Shown here piece by piece: positions 5,749-6,819 of a stretch of DNA of 6,819 nt. The position numbers and the translations under genes were made by a program. Every line of letters starts with the position of its first letter. Position 1 is the first letter of the stretch. Source of the DNA: a bacterium (GTDB lineage: Bacteria; Vulcanimicrobiota; Vulcanimicrobiia; Vulcanimicrobiales; Vulcanimicrobiaceae). Location of the stretch: contig JAKBCP010000044.1 of the NCBI GenBank assembly GCA_021807645.1, positions 1-6,819 on the forward strand, in the 5' to 3' direction. The notes below the pieces were generated by a model. It searched no databases, was not told the origin of the DNA, and worked only from the letters and a program-made list of their open reading frames with translations.

Positions 5749-6819
5749 TAGTCCTCGCCTTCTTCGCCCTTCGGGCGTGCGAAGATCATCCGGCCGGTAA
5801 CGGTTTGCAGTACGCTGGTAACGATGACGTCGAGGCGATCGCCGAGATGGCGTCGACCGCGTTCGACGACGACCATCGTGCCGTCATCGAGATAGGCTAC
5901 GCCTTGATGCGGTTCTTTCCCCTCGCGCACGACGTGCACGCGCATCTCCTCGCCCGGCAGTACGACCGGCTTGAGCGCCGCCGTTAATTCATGCAGGTTG
6001 AGCGTCAGAACGTTCTCAACGCGCGCAACGCGTTGCAAGTTGTAATCGTTCGTTACGATCTTTGCACCGAATTCGCGCGCGTAGCGGACGAGCTTTGCAT
6101 CGACGTTCCCCGGAGCGAGCTCGGGATAATCGCGATCGACTACCTCGAGACCCGCGACCTCTTGCAGTCGACCGAGCACGTCGAGGCCACGACGTCCGCG
6201 AGCGCGTTTGAGCGCATCTGCCGAATCGGCGATCTGTTGGAGCTCGCGCAAGACAAATCGCGGAAGCACGAAAGGCCCTTCGAGGAATCCGCTCTTGATC
6301 GCTTCGACGATGCGTCCGTCGACGATCACCGAGGTATCGAGCACTTTCGGTGAGAGCCCCGAGACCAGCGAAGGCGGAAGCGGAACGATCCGTAATTTCG
6401 CCCCGATACGCGCTCCGAGGTAGGCGATAAACATGGCGACGATGAGGTAGAGCAGGATCGCAATCAAGCTTCCCGTCTTCCCGGCGACGCCGACGAACTC
6501 GAAGAAAATGCTCTTCGTTAAATAGGCGATTACCAAGCCGACGATGAGCCCCGCAGCACCGCCGACGAGTTCCGAGGGAGCGAGCCGTTCCACCGAACGT
6601 TCGACCGCACGCGCCTCCTCTTCAAAGAGCGACTGCGCTACCGGCGCGAGAAAAATTCCCAAGACCGCGCCGACCACCGATGCGCCGATATCCAAGAGAA
6701 TCTGCACCCCCGAACCCGCCGTATGGAAGGTCAGAATGCGAAGATACGCCTCTTGGCCGACGAGAAAGCCGGCGACGGCGAAAAGAACCGCGAATATCGC
6801 GCGCAGAAGCGTCGAGGAG
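5748..6819 (-). CDS. YacL-like membrane protein with PIN and TRAM domains (5' end outside window)
   Basis: The frame runs open to the right edge, giving 356 visible residues; Bacillus YacL has 366, so only about ten are missing. Four hydrophobic segments come first: around LLRAIFAVLFAVAGFLVG (translated from 6752-6807), ILLDIGASVVGAVLGIFLAP, LVGGAAGLIVGLVIAYL and LIAILLYLIVAMFIAYLG. A cytosolic PIN domain follows, with acidic metal-site candidates in VLDTSVIVDG, VLRELQQIAD, VDAKLV and IVTNDYNL. A C-terminal TRAM domain (about the last 70 residues, starting near LKPVVLPGEEM) is a predicted RNA-binding beta-barrel. The combination suggests a membrane-anchored ribonuclease or RNA-binding protein; its substrate is not established. 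GTG 6707 is an internal codon and not the start, because using it would remove the first membrane helix. It heads the visible part of the coupled cluster; in Bacillus yacL follows disA, so radA-disA may lie to the right. Confidence 0.9.
   Translation of the reverse strand, partial: SSTLLRAIFAVLFAVAGFLVGQEAYLRILTFHTAGSGVQILLDIGASVVGAVLGIFLAPVAQSLFEEEARAVERSVERLAPSELVGGAAGLIVGLVIAYLTKSIFFEFVGVAGKTGSLIAILLYLIVAMFIAYLGARIGAKLRIVPLPPSLVSGLSPKVLDTSVIVDGRIVEAIKSGFLEGPFVLPRFVLRELQQIADSADALKRARGRRGLDVLGRLQEVAGLEVVDRDYPELAPGNVDAKLVRYAREFGAKIVTNDYNLQRVARVENVLTLNLHELTAALKPVVLPGEEMRVHVVREGKEPHQGVAYLDDGTMVVVERGRRHLGDRLDVIVTSVLQTVTGRMIFARPKGEEGED

Noticed and set aside
5748..6707. PIN/TRAM protein starting at GTG 6707
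   Set aside because: The frame continues upstream to the window edge and encodes the first membrane helix expected in YacL-like proteins.
1..6819. Defence system, CRISPR array, insertion sequence, tRNA or rRNA
   Set aside because: No direct repeat arrays, transposase motifs, cloverleaf folds or rRNA-like segments were seen; the window is core chromosomal sequence.

Overview
This is a 6.8-kb piece of a GC-rich bacterial chromosome. It holds eight read-through gene calls on the minus strand (one of them cut by the right edge) and the 3' end of one plus-strand gene at the left edge. In minus-strand transcription order, from right to left, the genes are: a YacL-like membrane PIN/TRAM protein, ispD, ispF, a stand-alone domain resembling the anticodon-binding half of glutamyl-tRNA synthetase, cysE, cysS, rlmB and a SigH-type sigma factor. 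This is close to the conserved Bacillus/Clostridium order (yacL-ispD-ispF-gltX-cysE-cysS-mrnC-rlmB-yacP-sigH), but mrnC and yacP are absent and the gltX slot holds only a C-terminal-like domain. Firmicute-like gene order with high GC and an Ala/Arg-rich proteome suggests a deep-branching terrabacterial lineage such as Eremiobacterota, Armatimonadota, Dormibacterota or a relative. That placement is an inference; no marker in the window fixes it.

Layout. Positions 2-334 (plus): C-terminal 110 residues of a protein resembling thioredoxin-like [2Fe-2S] ferredoxins. Positions 302-329: a perfect 11-bp inverted repeat, read as the minus-strand terminator after sigH, lying inside the end of the ferredoxin-like gene. 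Positions 338-985: sigH. Positions 986-1118: the only real intergenic space, holding a near-consensus TTGACG-17-TATACT promoter pointing at sigH. From 1119 to the right edge seven genes follow with no gaps: each start touches or overlaps the preceding stop (by 0 to 20 bases), so they look like one translationally coupled operon. Its promoter lies beyond the right edge.

Function. IspD and IspF carry out two steps of the MEP isoprenoid pathway. CysE commits serine to cysteine synthesis and CysRS charges tRNA-Cys. RlmB methylates 23S rRNA. The YacL-like protein is a membrane-anchored probable nuclease or RNA-binding protein. SigH redirects RNA polymerase. The most unusual gene is the 181-residue GluRS-anticodon-domain-like protein at 4023-4568: it sits where gltX normally is, yet has no catalytic domain.
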